A stretch of 64,000 nucleotides of DNA from positions 2,004,686-2,068,685 of the forward strand of contig NZ_CP060397.1 of NCBI RefSeq assembly GCF_015840715.1, given 5' to 3'. The stretch's first letter is position 1. Each line of letters opens with the position of its first letter. A program made the translations under genes and the position numbers. The stretch is from Synechococcus sp. CBW1004 (GTDB taxonomy: Bacteria; Cyanobacteriota; Cyanobacteriia; PCC-6307; Cyanobiaceae). The notes below the pieces were generated by a model. The model was not told the DNA's origin, did no database searches, and was given only the letters and a program-made list of their open reading frames with translations. This document shows, in pieces, positions 56,358 through 64,000 of this stretch.

Positions 56358-58217
56358 ATGCCCCTGCCACCCGTCAGCGACCGTCCCGAGGAGGTCATCG
56401 CCGACCGGAATGAGCTGAAGCCGGGGCACCGATCCCACCCCTGGCGGCGTCAGGGGCTGCTGCTCGCCCTGTTGACCGGCCTGGCGGTGCTGCTCAACAG
56501 CCTGCCTGTGCCCCTCTACTTCGGGGTGCAGGTGCTGCTGGGCTCGGTGCCGCCGATCCTGGCGCTGCTGCTCTGGCGCACCTGGTGGGCCGTGCCGATG
56601 GCCTTTCTGGCCAGCCTGCAGACCTGGACCCTGTGGGGGCATCCCTGGGCGGTGGTGATCTTCACGCTCGAAATGGTCTGGCTCACCGTCGCCATGCGCC
56701 TCTTCAACGGCCTGGCCCGCAACGACGGCAATGGCCGCGTGGTGCTCTTCTCGCTCGCCTACTGGCTGCTGCTGGGCGCCCCTCTGGTGTTCGTGTTCTA
56801 CGGGCTGGTGCTGCGCTTCGACGCGGCGAATGTCCTGGTGGTGGCGGTCAAGCAGAGTTTCAACGGGGTCTTCAACACCGGCCTGGCATTTGCGGCCCTG
56901 ATCGTGATCCGCGTCGTCCAGGCCCGGCGCGGGCAGGGTCCGGGCCTGTCGCTGCGGGGGGTGATCGTGGCTCTCGCCCTGCTGGCGATCACCGTGCCCA
57001 CGCTGGTGATCAGCCTGCTGGCCGGCCAGCAACTGGAACTCGCCGTGCAGGAGGGCGTCCTCGATGGCCTGCGCACCGTGAACCTCGCCGTGGCCCGCGC
57101 CGGCGTGGAGGATCCCACCCCGGATCTGCTGATGCGCGAGCTGGGCAACGATCTGGCCTACCGGCGCCTGGAGCCCGACGGGCAGTCCTCCAGTTCCGAT
57201 CCCGCCCTGTTCCAGCGCCTGGATGACGCCTTCCAGGACAGCGGCCGCACCTATGTGCGCAACAGCGACCTGGCGCTGCTCATCCCCCGGGGGCGTCTGC
57301 CGCTGCTGCGCAAGTGGGTGAACGGCTACTGGAGCTACAGCTCCCAGATCAACAGGGGCGTGGGCGAGACGGCGCTGGTGCAGGTGGTGGCCCCGGCCCG
57401 CGCCATCGTGACGCGCATGCAGGACCAGAGCACCTGGCTGCTGGCCACGAGCATGAGTGTGATGACGCTCGGAGCGCTGATCGGCTACTGGCTCGGGGGC
57501 CTCTTCGATCGCGAATTCCAGCGGGTGATCTCCCCCCTGCACCTGCAACAGGGTTCCGTCTCGATGCCGCCGCTGCAGCTCTCACCGGTGCTGGAGCTGC
57601 GCAATCTGGCGTTGTTGATCAACCACCGCATCCGCCAGGTGAACCGCCTGGCACTGCAACTGCGCCAGGCCTACAGCCGTCTGCGCCAGTCCAGGAATGA
57701 TCTGCAGCAGCATCTCAACATCGATCCGATCACCGGTTGCGGCAACCGTCAGGCCCTGAAGGCGCGCCTGCAGGAAGAGTTTCACCGCTGCTGTCGCAGC
57801 GGAGAGGCCCTCAGCTGCCTCTGCCTGCGGGTGGACAACCTGGTGGCGATCAACCGCACGTTCGGACCCCAGGTCGGTCACACCCTGTTGCAGGGCCTGA
57901 CCCAGGCCGCCCGCCCCCGCCTGCGCATCACCGATCACCTCTTCCGATGCGGCGATGCGTTCCTGGTGGTGGCCATCGGTTGTTCCGCCGCGAACGCCCG
58001 TGACCTCGCGGAGAGCCTCAGGAGCGCGATGGAGGGGATCTACCTCGCCAGCAGTGAGCCCGGTGGCACCACCCAGGAGTTGCGCACCCGTCTGAGTTTC
58101 GGCATCAGCAGCCTGAACGCCGAGGAGGCCGACGCCGAGGATCTGCCTGCCAGGGCCCGCCAGGACCTCGACCGTCGCCGCCCCGCTCCGGAGGAGACCT
58201 TCGGGGGCGACAGCTGA
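56358..58217 (+). CDS. Multi-pass membrane protein with degenerate GGDEF domain
   Basis: 619 residues. About seven hydrophobic segments in the first 220 residues (QGLLLALLTGLAVLLNSLPV onwards) form a MASE-like membrane sensor; then a periplasmic stretch (about 230-350), another helix (LLATSMSVMTLGALIGYWLG), a linker helix and a GGDEF-like domain (NIDPITGCGNRQALKARLQE). The signature is CGDAF (FRCGDAFLVVAIG), so cyclase activity is doubtful; it may bind GTP or act by dimerisation. Divergent from the binding-protein/cyclase pair with 298 bp between; that gap shows no feature I can name. Confidence 0.82.
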   Translation: MPLPPVSDRPEEVIADRNELKPGHRSHPWRRQGLLLALLTGLAVLLNSLPVPLYFGVQVLLGSVPPILALLLWRTWWAVPMAFLASLQTWTLWGHPWAVVIFTLEMVWLTVAMRLFNGLARNDGNGRVVLFSLAYWLLLGAPLVFVFYGLVLRFDAANVLVVAVKQSFNGVFNTGLAFAALIVIRVVQARRGQGPGLSLRGVIVALALLAITVPTLVISLLAGQQLELAVQEGVLDGLRTVNLAVARAGVEDPTPDLLMRELGNDLAYRRLEPDGQSSSSDPALFQRLDDAFQDSGRTYVRNSDLALLIPRGRLPLLRKWVNGYWSYSSQINRGVGETALVQVVAPARAIVTRMQDQSTWLLATSMSVMTLGALIGYWLGGLFDREFQRVISPLHLQQGSVSMPPLQLSPVLELRNLALLINHRIRQVNRLALQLRQAYSRLRQSRNDLQQHLNIDPITGCGNRQALKARLQEEFHRCCRSGEALSCLCLRVDNLVAINRTFGPQVGHTLLQGLTQAARPRLRITDHLFRCGDAFLVVAIGCSAANARDLAESLRSAMEGIYLASSEPGGTTQELRTRLSFGISSLNAEEADAEDLPARARQDLDRRRPAPEETFGGDS

Positions 58218-58319
58218 GGCGCCTCAGGCGGGAGTCCGGGCTTCGCCGGCTGCGGGGCCGTCACCCGGTCCGTGCCCGCTTCCGGAGCGGCAGGCCTTGA
58301 ATGGAACGCACCCTCCGTG

Positions 58320-59192
58320 ATGCCGATGGCTTCCCAGGCACGATCCGGCGGCCTGCTTCTCGCCGCCCTGCTGCTGCCACCGCTGGCGGCCCCGCTTCAG
58401 GTCCGGGCCCAGTCCATGCCCCCTCTGCCGAGGCAGCCCGTCGCCAGGCCGACCGTCTCGGTGCCCGACTTCAAGAACACCGTCACCCAGCCCGCCTGGT
58501 GGTGGCAGGGGCCGGTGGCCACCGACCTGGCCGCCGCCCTCGCCAACGAGCTGGCGGCCACCGGCACGCTGCAGGTGGTGGAGCGCAACAAGATCGGCGC
58601 CGTGCTCAGCGAGCAGGAGCTGGCGGAGCTGGGCCTGGTGCGCCAGGGGCCGACCGCCGCGACCCGAGGCAATCTCACCGGTGCCCGCTACATCGTGCTC
58701 GGCACCGTCACCTCCTACGACTCGAATGTCGAGGAGAAGAGTTCCGGCAGCAATTTCGGCCTGCTTGGCTTCGGCAAGAACCAGCAGCAGCTGGAGACCA
58801 AGGACTACGTGGCGATCGATGTCCGCGTGGTCGACAGCAGCACCGGTGAGATCGTCGGCCAGCGCACCGTCGAGGGGCGTGCCACCAACGTCGCCAGTGC
58901 CAATCAGCAGGGGGTGAGCCTGCTGCCGGCCGCCGGCGCCGCCCTGCTTCTGTTCCCCAACATGGGACGCACCGGCCAGGTGCTCACCGGGGCCGCCGGC
59001 ACGCTCAACTTCGGCAACAACAGCTCCCAGGCACAGCGCACACCCGCCGCCAAGGCGATCCGCGCCGCCCTGATCGATGCCGCCGGGTACGTCAGCTGCG
59101 TGCTGGCGCCCCAGGGCGACTGCCTGGCCCGCTACCAGGCCCAGGATCAGGAGCGCCGACAGCGCACCCAGGGGGTGTTGCAGCTGGAGTGA
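58320..59192 (+). CDS. CsgG-family (curli-assembly-like) secreted protein
   Basis: 290 residues from the ATG at 58320; an in-frame GTG at 58272 and ATG at 58326 are alternatives. A signal peptide is likely (GGLLLAALLLPPLAAPLQVR, AQ cleavage region). The CsgG-like core is recognisable: VSVPDFKNTVTQPAWWW, LAAALANELAATGTLQVVER, NKIGAVLSEQELAELG, ARYIVLGTVTSYDSN and AIDVRVVDSSTGEIVGQRTV. CsgG forms outer-membrane pores for amyloid export, but many family members have other or unknown roles and there is no csgE or csgF nearby, so I only claim the family. It follows the degenerate-GGDEF gene by 102 bp on the same strand. Confidence 0.8.
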   Translation: MPMASQARSGGLLLAALLLPPLAAPLQVRAQSMPPLPRQPVARPTVSVPDFKNTVTQPAWWWQGPVATDLAAALANELAATGTLQVVERNKIGAVLSEQELAELGLVRQGPTAATRGNLTGARYIVLGTVTSYDSNVEEKSSGSNFGLLGFGKNQQQLETKDYVAIDVRVVDSSTGEIVGQRTVEGRATNVASANQQGVSLLPAAGAALLLFPNMGRTGQVLTGAAGTLNFGNNSSQAQRTPAAKAIRAALIDAAGYVSCVLAPQGDCLARYQAQDQERRQRTQGVLQLE

Positions 59193-59214
59193 GGGTGGGG
59201 AGGGCCGGACCCGC

Positions 59215-60015
59215 TCAGAACGGAATCGGCATCGTCACGGTGGCGGGCTCCGGGGCGCAGGCGGCCACCCGCTGGGCCACCACCTCACCGATCACCACCA
59301 CGGAGGGGGAGGCGAAGCCCGCGGCGGCTGCCTTCTCGGCCAGCTCCGCCAGGGAGGCCAGCAGCAGCCGCTGGCCGCGCACCGTGCCCTGCTGGATCAC
59401 CGCGCCCGGGGTGTTCGGCGCCAGCCCGCCGGCCAGCAGTTCCTCGGCGATGCGGGCCAGGTTGTGCAGACCCATGTAGATCACCAGGCTGCCGCCGCTG
59501 CGGGCCAGGCCCTGCCAGTCCACGCCGGGCCGGCCCTTGTCGATCTCTTCATGGCCGGTGACGAAGGTGACGCAGGAGCCGGCCCTGCGGTGCGTCACCG
59601 GGATGCCGGCGTAGGCGGGAGCGGCGATGCCGGCGGTCACCCCGGGCACCACCTCCACCGGGATGCCGCGGGAGGCCAGGTGGGCGGCCTCCTCGCCGCC
59701 GCGGCCGAACAGGAAGGGATCGCCGCCCTTGAGCCGCACGATGCGCTGATGGCGGCCGGCGAGCTCCACCAGCAGGGCGTTGGTGCTGGGCTGGGGCACC
59801 GAGTGGTGGCCGCGGCGCTTGCCGACGAAGTGGCGCGCGCAGGAGGCCGGCACCAGATCGAGCAGATCCTGCGGCACCAGCGAGTCGTACACCAAGGCGT
59901 CGCAGCTCTGCAGCAGCCGGTGCGCCCGCAGGGTGAGCAGCTCCGGGTCGCCCGGGCCCGCCCCCACCAGATACACGGTGCCCGCTCCGCTGGCCTCCCG
60001 GGCGGGCTTGGTCAC
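59215..60015 (-). CDS. cobA: Uroporphyrinogen-III C-methyltransferase
   Basis: SAM-dependent enzyme that makes precorrin-2 from uroporphyrinogen III, the branch to siroheme and cobalamin. All landmarks are intact: VYLVGAGPGDPELLTLRA, ALVYDSLV, VRLKGGDPFLFGRGGEEA, VEVVPGVTAGIAAPAYAG and VTFVTGHEEIDKG. The GTG at 60015 gives 266 residues, the usual size. The frame is open to an ATG at 60306, which would add 97 Ala/Pro/Arg-rich residues; no start has a clear ribosome-binding site. If the short start is right, the 485 bp up to chlM hold nothing I recognise. It converges on the CsgG-like gene. Confidence 0.9.
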   Translation of the reverse strand: MTKPAREASGAGTVYLVGAGPGDPELLTLRAHRLLQSCDALVYDSLVPQDLLDLVPASCARHFVGKRRGHHSVPQPSTNALLVELAGRHQRIVRLKGGDPFLFGRGGEEAAHLASRGIPVEVVPGVTAGIAAPAYAGIPVTHRRAGSCVTFVTGHEEIDKGRPGVDWQGLARSGGSLVIYMGLHNLARIAEELLAGGLAPNTPGAVIQQGTVRGQRLLLASLAELAEKAAAAGFASPSVVVIGEVVAQRVAACAPEPATVTMPIPF

Positions 60016-60500
60016 GGCGGCGTCCGCGTCGGGGCTGGTGGCGGGGACGGGCAAGGCGGAGGAACCGGTGGCGGGGACAGGGGTGGCAAGCAACCGGCGC
60101 TGTCGCCGGCCGTCTCGCAGGGCCCGCGAGGACGGGTGCTGGGAGCAGGGGGGCGCGAACACGGAGGCCGCGGCGCCCCTCGGGCCTGTCTGCCCGTGGC
60201 CGGCAGCGGCAGACGCCCGACTGTAGGGAGAGGCCGGCGCTGGGATCCCCGCCGCGGCGGCCGTGGGCCCCGATCCCTGCCTCGGGCGCGGCCGCTCACG
60301 ACCCATCAGCCGGGCAGGGGGCCGCAGCCGGCGGATCCGGCCCCGGCCGATCGTGCCGGCGGGATCGCCCGGTGGCGCCGGGTTTCGTGTCCTCCCTCCC
60401 CCGGCCCGCTGCGCTCAGCCGGGTTCCTGGGGGGCCGCCTGGAACCAGCGTGCCAGCACCGACACGACGGCATCGCCGTCGCCATCCCTGTGTCCCAGGC

Positions 60501-61262
60501 TCAGCCGCGCTCGAAGGCGATCAGGCGTGAGAAATAGAAGGGGGCCTGGTTGAGGCTGCGGTGCACCGGCCGGAAGCCGCAGGCGGCGGCGGCGGCGACG
60601 ATGCCGTCCTCGCGCAGCTGGTAGGCGCGGGTGGTCTTGCTGGGGCCGGGGAACAGCTGGCCGATGCCCTTGAGAAGCGCCAGCAGCGGCGTGTAGGGGG
60701 CGAAGCTGACGATCAGCCGGTTCTCAGCCAGCGAGGCCAGGTGGCGCACCATCTCCTCGGCGGCCTGCTGCGGGTAGTGGATGAACACATCCAGGCAGAC
60801 AACGGTGTCGTAGCGGCCCTCCAGACTTTCGAGATCGGAGGCGTGGAAGCTGAGGCGCTCCGGCGCAATGCCGGCCTCCGCGGCGCGGCGGCTGGCCTCG
60901 CTCACCATCGCCTCCGACAGGTCGCTCGCGGCCACCGAGCCGGCGCCGGCCAGGGCCAGGGGGATCGCCAGGCTGCCGACGCCGCAGCCGGCGTCGCAGA
61001 AGCTGCGGCTCTCCAGACCGCCGCGTGCCTGCAGCCAGGCCAGCACCTCATCGACCGTCTTCTGGTGGCCGATGCGGATGTTGCGCTGCACCTTGTTGAC
61101 GTCGTCGCTGTCGCTGTAGATGCGCTTCCAGCGCTCGAAGCCGGTGGTCTCGAAGTAGCCCTTCACCTCCTGCTTCTCGGCGGCCTTCTCGGCCTGCTTG
61201 GCGTCCAGCGAGCCCGTTGCCGCGCTGCTGGCGGTGGTGCTGGTCTGCAGGTCGGCGGACAT
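60501..61262 (-). CDS. chlM: Magnesium protoporphyrin IX methyltransferase
   Basis: SAM-dependent methylation of Mg-protoporphyrin IX in chlorophyll synthesis. 253 residues from the ATG at 61262. An Ala/Lys-rich N-terminus is followed by VKGYFETTGFERWKRIYSDS and DDVNKVQRNIRIGHQKTVDE, both diagnostic of ChlM/BchM, then the SAM site FCDAGCGVGSLAIPLALAGA and VVCLDVFIHYPQQAAEEMV. The C-terminus SLNQAPFYFSRLIAFERG is also typical. This gene is the clearest single marker that the organism is photosynthetic. Start upstream of the glycosyltransferase by 81 bp on the same strand. Confidence 0.96.
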   Translation of the reverse strand: MSADLQTSTTASSAATGSLDAKQAEKAAEKQEVKGYFETTGFERWKRIYSDSDDVNKVQRNIRIGHQKTVDEVLAWLQARGGLESRSFCDAGCGVGSLAIPLALAGAGSVAASDLSEAMVSEASRRAAEAGIAPERLSFHASDLESLEGRYDTVVCLDVFIHYPQQAAEEMVRHLASLAENRLIVSFAPYTPLLALLKGIGQLFPGPSKTTRAYQLREDGIVAAAAACGFRPVHRSLNQAPFYFSRLIAFERG

Positions 61263-61343
61263 CGGGAGGGGGCTGGGGTGGCGCGGATCCTAGGGAGTGG
61301 AGGCGGTTGGGTTCCGGGGGGTGGAGCACCCGGGCCCGCGGTT

Positions 61344-63140
61344 TCAGAAGCGCTCGGGCCGTGGATCCATCCAGGTAAGACGCTCGCCGCGAGCGGCCAG
61401 CTGCCCGGCTCGCTGCTCCAGCCAGCGGCGGTCGAGTCGCAGCAGCCTGTAGGGCTCCGCCACGGCCAGCTGCTCGCCTCTCCAGTGCTGCCAGTGCGGG
61501 CGCCGGGCGGTCTCCCGGTCGATCACCACCAGCACCGTGGCCTCGCGCTGCGATGTGGAGGGCTGCAGACCCGGACGCTGTTCCCGCCGCAGACGATCCG
61601 CCAGGTTGCGCAGCGCTGACGCGGAACGCCCCTCGAAGATCACCGTGGAGCCGCTGTAGAAGTGAAGCGACGGCTTTCTCATCCCCACCATCGCCAGGCT
61701 TTCCCCTGCCCGCTGCTCGCGGGAGGCCGCGGCGGCCAGGATCCGGATCGGCGCTCCCCGCCGCTGATCGAGCCGCACCGTCAGGGGCAGCAGCAACAGC
61801 GGCACCAGCGGGAGCAGGGCCAGCTGACTCTGGAGCAACCGCTGCTCCGGACGGCCTGAGGCGAGACCGAAGGCCAGCAGGGAGGACAGCAGGGCCAGGC
61901 CGGCCCCGCACAGCATCCAGGGGCCGTTCAGGATCGCCCCGGGGAGGTCCGGAACGGAGGGATCCTCGATCCAGCGCACCCACAGCGGCGCCGCGCCAAG
62001 GCCAACGGACAGCAGCAGCAGCAGCAGGGCCGAGCTGATGAGGGCCAGTCTCCCGTTTCTGTCGGCCGCCCCAGGGCGCCCGCCGAGTGCCAGGCTCACG
62101 AGCAGGGCGGCGGCCGGAGTCGCTGGCAGCCAGTAGCTGGGGAGCTTGGTGGCAGAGAGGGAGAAGAACACCAGCACCGCCAGCAGCCAGCCGGCGGCGA
62201 AGCGGCCCAGGGAGGCCTCGGGCGCGGCCGGTCTCGGTTGCAGCAGGGCACGCTTCAGGCCGAGCAGCAGCAGAGGGGTGTAGGGCAGGCTCGCCACGAG
62301 CAGCAGCGCCCCGAAATACCACCAGCCCTGCTGGTGGTTGTTCACGACCCGGGTGAAGCGCTGCAGGTTGTGGTAACCGAAGAAGCTCTGCCAGTAGGCA
62401 TTGCCCTCGCGGAGCAACACCACGCCGTACCAGGGGGCCGCCGCCACCATCGCCAGCAGCAGCCCTCGTCCGGGCCTGAGCCGTTGCACCAGTCGGGGGG
62501 CATCCCCCTGAAGTGCTGCGAACAGGCCCAGGGTGAGGGCGCCCAGCACCAGGGCCACCGGCCCCTTGGTGAGGGTCGCGAGTGCCAGGGGAGGCCACCA
62601 GTGCCAGGAGGGCCCATGCGGGCAGGCATAGGTGCGCCAGGCCAGCAGCAGTCCCACCGCCAGCAGTGCACTGAAGAGGGCATCGCTCACCTCGGTGCGG
62701 CCCCAGATCAGGGCCAGGGGGCCGAGCGCGAAGGCCAGGGCGCTGCTGAAAGCCACGCTTCTGGTGTTCTCGGGCGAGGCGGAGGACGGGGGCCAGCGCA
62801 GCACCGTGTCGGCCAGGAGCAGCATCACCCCGATCGAGGCGATGGCGGAGGGCAGCCTCGCGGCCAGGCTGCCGGCGGGATCCCAGAGCATCCGGCCCGG
62901 CAGGGAATACACCGTTGCCATCAGCCAGTAGACGAGCGGCGGCTTGTCGTAGCGGGGCAGGCCGTTCACCCAGGGCACCAGCCAGTCGCCGCTGTCCCGC
63001 ATGCGCCGCGCGGAGGCGGCGAACAGCGCCGGGGTCTCGTCGATGACACCGGTCTGCCCCAGTCCGACCAGGAAGACCAGGGCTCCTGCCGCGAGGGTGA
63101 TCAGGAGCAGCCTGCGCCGGTCACCACGTCGTCGGCCCAT
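61344..63140 (-). CDS. Glycosyltransferase family 39 (PMT/ArnT-like) membrane protein
   Basis: 598 residues, multi-pass membrane protein with roughly 11-12 hydrophobic segments, most in the first 450 residues. The first loop has the family acidic motif in GQTGVIDETPALFAASARRM, followed by DWLVPWVNGLPRYDKPPLVY, characteristic of PMT_2-type enzymes that transfer sugars from polyprenyl phosphates. The C-terminal 130 residues are soluble (SLHFYSGSTVIFEGRSASAL). The substrate is unknown; lipid or protein glycosylation is possible. It lies 81 bp upstream of chlM on the same strand without an obvious functional tie. Confidence 0.88.
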   Translation of the reverse strand: MGRRRGDRRRLLLITLAAGALVFLVGLGQTGVIDETPALFAASARRMRDSGDWLVPWVNGLPRYDKPPLVYWLMATVYSLPGRMLWDPAGSLAARLPSAIASIGVMLLLADTVLRWPPSSASPENTRSVAFSSALAFALGPLALIWGRTEVSDALFSALLAVGLLLAWRTYACPHGPSWHWWPPLALATLTKGPVALVLGALTLGLFAALQGDAPRLVQRLRPGRGLLLAMVAAAPWYGVVLLREGNAYWQSFFGYHNLQRFTRVVNNHQQGWWYFGALLLVASLPYTPLLLLGLKRALLQPRPAAPEASLGRFAAGWLLAVLVFFSLSATKLPSYWLPATPAAALLVSLALGGRPGAADRNGRLALISSALLLLLLSVGLGAAPLWVRWIEDPSVPDLPGAILNGPWMLCGAGLALLSSLLAFGLASGRPEQRLLQSQLALLPLVPLLLLPLTVRLDQRRGAPIRILAAAASREQRAGESLAMVGMRKPSLHFYSGSTVIFEGRSASALRNLADRLRREQRPGLQPSTSQREATVLVVIDRETARRPHWQHWRGEQLAVAEPYRLLRLDRRWLEQRAGQLAARGERLTWMDPRPERF

Positions 63141-63294
63141 GGGGCGGTGCTGCAGGGGAGAGGGGATCCATGCTCCCTGCCTTCCAGGTGCCGGGCGATG
63201 TCGGCTGCACGACCAAGGGGCGTGTTGGCAATCGCGCTCTTAAGAGGCCATTAACAAGGATCGGTGAAGGTGAGGTATCGGTCCTCTCCCAGCC

Positions 63295-63609
63295 ATGGTC
63301 CGTTATCTGCCGCCCGAAGACCAGGCGATCGTCGCGCAGGCGCGTGGCTGCGGACTGCTCGGCGGGGGGGACTCCCCCGGCTACCTCTCACCCGATCTCT
63401 GCACCGCCCTGGCGCTGCTGCTGGCCGTGCCGACCCTGGGCTATTCCCTGCTCTTTGTCCCGATCGCCTGGGTCGCCCAGCATGAGCGCACCAACCACCG
63501 GCTCGCACGGTTGCGAGGCCAGCTGGAGCGGGTGTCTGCCCATGGGGATGCGACGCCGGAGCCGCCGCTGCCCACCAGCAGACCGATGACGGCGCTGCGG
63601 CGAACCTGA
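63295..63609 (+). CDS. Small single-span membrane protein of unknown function
   Basis: 104 residues from the ATG at 63295 (MVRYLPPEDQAIVAQARG). One strong hydrophobic stretch (ALALLLAVPTLGYSLLFVPI, about residues 40-62) followed by a basic helix (HERTNHRLARLRGQLERV) and a Pro-rich tail. I do not recognise the family. Divergent from the glycosyltransferase gene with 154 bp between the starts. Coding status is supported by codon choice similar to its neighbours and by the sensible topology only. Confidence 0.55.
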   Translation: MVRYLPPEDQAIVAQARGCGLLGGGDSPGYLSPDLCTALALLLAVPTLGYSLLFVPIAWVAQHERTNHRLARLRGQLERVSAHGDATPEPPLPTSRPMTALRRT

Positions 63610-63690
63610 GGGACCTGGCGGTCGCCGGACTGTGCTGCACCTCTTCTGCCCCACATGCCGTCCAGGTGGCGGCTCCCTCAGGGAGTGTCT

Positions 63691-63903
63691 TCAGAACACG
63701 ATCACGGTTGATCCATATCGCTCCAGCTGCCTGTCGGCGGTGAGCAGCAGCATCGGCTCCACCCTGCTCTGGCAGACCAGCAGGCGGTCGAATGGATCGC
63801 GATGATCGCCACCGCTCTCCAGCTCCGCCACCGCCAGCAGATGGGCATTGCGCAGCGGCAGCCAGCGGAGCAGCAGATGGGTGTCGAGCAGCAGGCGTGT
63901 CAC
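63691..63903 (-). pseudogene. VapC-type PIN toxin with internal deletion
   Basis: 70 codons from a GTG at 63903 that overlaps the antitoxin stop (GTGA). The N-terminus MTRLLLDTHLLLRWL and the C-terminus HRDPFDRLLVCQSRVEP plus LLTADRQLERYGSTVIVF are those of a PIN-domain toxin, but a normal protein is about 125 residues. The two ends are joined directly (RWLPLRNAHLLAVAELE), so about 50 internal residues are missing, including the region where the second conserved acidic residue (usually in a WEIAIK-like motif) lies. It is therefore probably inactive, though the frame itself is clean. Confidence 0.7.
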
Positions 63904-64000
63904 TGCAGCGCTTCAAACAGGTCGTCCAGTGGGGCGTCGAAGTCCTTGGCCAGCGTGATCTGGCCCCGCATCGCTCCCGGGGCAGCGATCGTGGCCTGTG
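63900..64000 (-). CDS. Antitoxin of a VapBC-like pair (partial; 5' end beyond window)
   Basis: Minus-strand frame entering from the right edge and ending at a TGA at 63900-63902. The visible C-terminus, GAMRGQITLAKDFDAPLDDL followed by FEALQ, matches the toxin-neutralising tail of small Phd/DUF2281-type antitoxins. Its stop overlaps the toxin start by 4 bases, the usual arrangement. DNA-binding residues lie outside the window. Confidence 0.7.
   Translation of the reverse strand, partial: QATIAAPGAMRGQITLAKDFDAPLDDLFEALQ

Noticed and set aside
58215-58226. Palindrome TGAGGCGCCTCA at the end of the degenerate-GGDEF gene
   Set aside because: No T-run follows and the stem is short; not enough for a terminator call.
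58320-59192. Assigning a curli secretion system
   Set aside because: Only a CsgG-like protein is present; no csgA, csgE or csgF candidates nearby.

Overview
The window is about 64 kb of high-GC DNA from a cyanobacterium, most likely a Synechococcus/Cyanobium-type picocyanobacterium with a large accessory genome. The indicators are a chlorophyll gene (chlM), the picocyanobacterial arrangement urt(C)BA - ureGFE / ureDABC, an NtcA-type promoter in front of urtA, and heterocyst-glycolipid-like (DevBCA) export genes. No rRNA, tRNA or CRISPR array was seen.

Layout. 1-10155: nitrogen acquisition from urea. Urea ABC importer genes urtC (cut by the window edge), urtB and urtA are followed by ureG, ureF, ureE on the minus strand and the divergent ureD, ureA, ureB, ureC. 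10225-19033: a PilZ gene, then a peptide-ligase/peptidase-like set (ATP-grasp, alpha-E, transglutaminase, and a stand-alone DUF2126 amidoligase) interrupted by glycogen phosphorylase. 19064-26952: a cyclic-di-GMP region in decay. A giant gene, restorable to 1571 codons (PAS-GGDEF-EAL-six PAS-GGDEF), is broken by a one-base frameshift and by an IS66 element; next to it an HD-GYP gene is also broken by a one-base frameshift. 26953-27873 holds no recognisable gene.

27874-47931: a lipid/polyketide locus. It has a membrane/left-handed-beta-helix/ACP/FkbH/acetyltransferase fusion, a PKS (KS, dead AT, KR, ACP, thioester reductase), a fully reducing PKS (KS-AT-DH-ER-KR-ACP) split by an IS5-family element with a 4-bp target duplication, a DevBCA-like exporter on the opposite strand, and an HxxxDG acyltransferase. 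The working model (inference) is synthesis of a reduced, hydroxylated long-chain alcohol or glyceryl-linked lipid, esterified by the acyltransferase and exported by DevBCA. As sequenced the reducing PKS is interrupted, so the pathway is probably off unless the IS is lost.

47929-51567: a mobile-element scar made of an IS630 element inserted exactly in a stop codon and a second, nearly identical IS66 copy inserted in a dead IS1182-type transposase. The two IS66 copies are inverted relative to each other and bracket the 28-kb lipid island.

51723-59192: a sensory group: two related periplasmic binding proteins without permease genes, a cupin-like protein, an intact diguanylate cyclase translationally coupled to one binding protein, a divergent membrane protein with a degenerate GGDEF domain, and a CsgG-like protein. 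59215-64000: tetrapyrrole genes (cobA-type methyltransferase, chlM), a GT39 glycosyltransferase, a small membrane protein, and a truncated VapC-type toxin with the end of its antitoxin.
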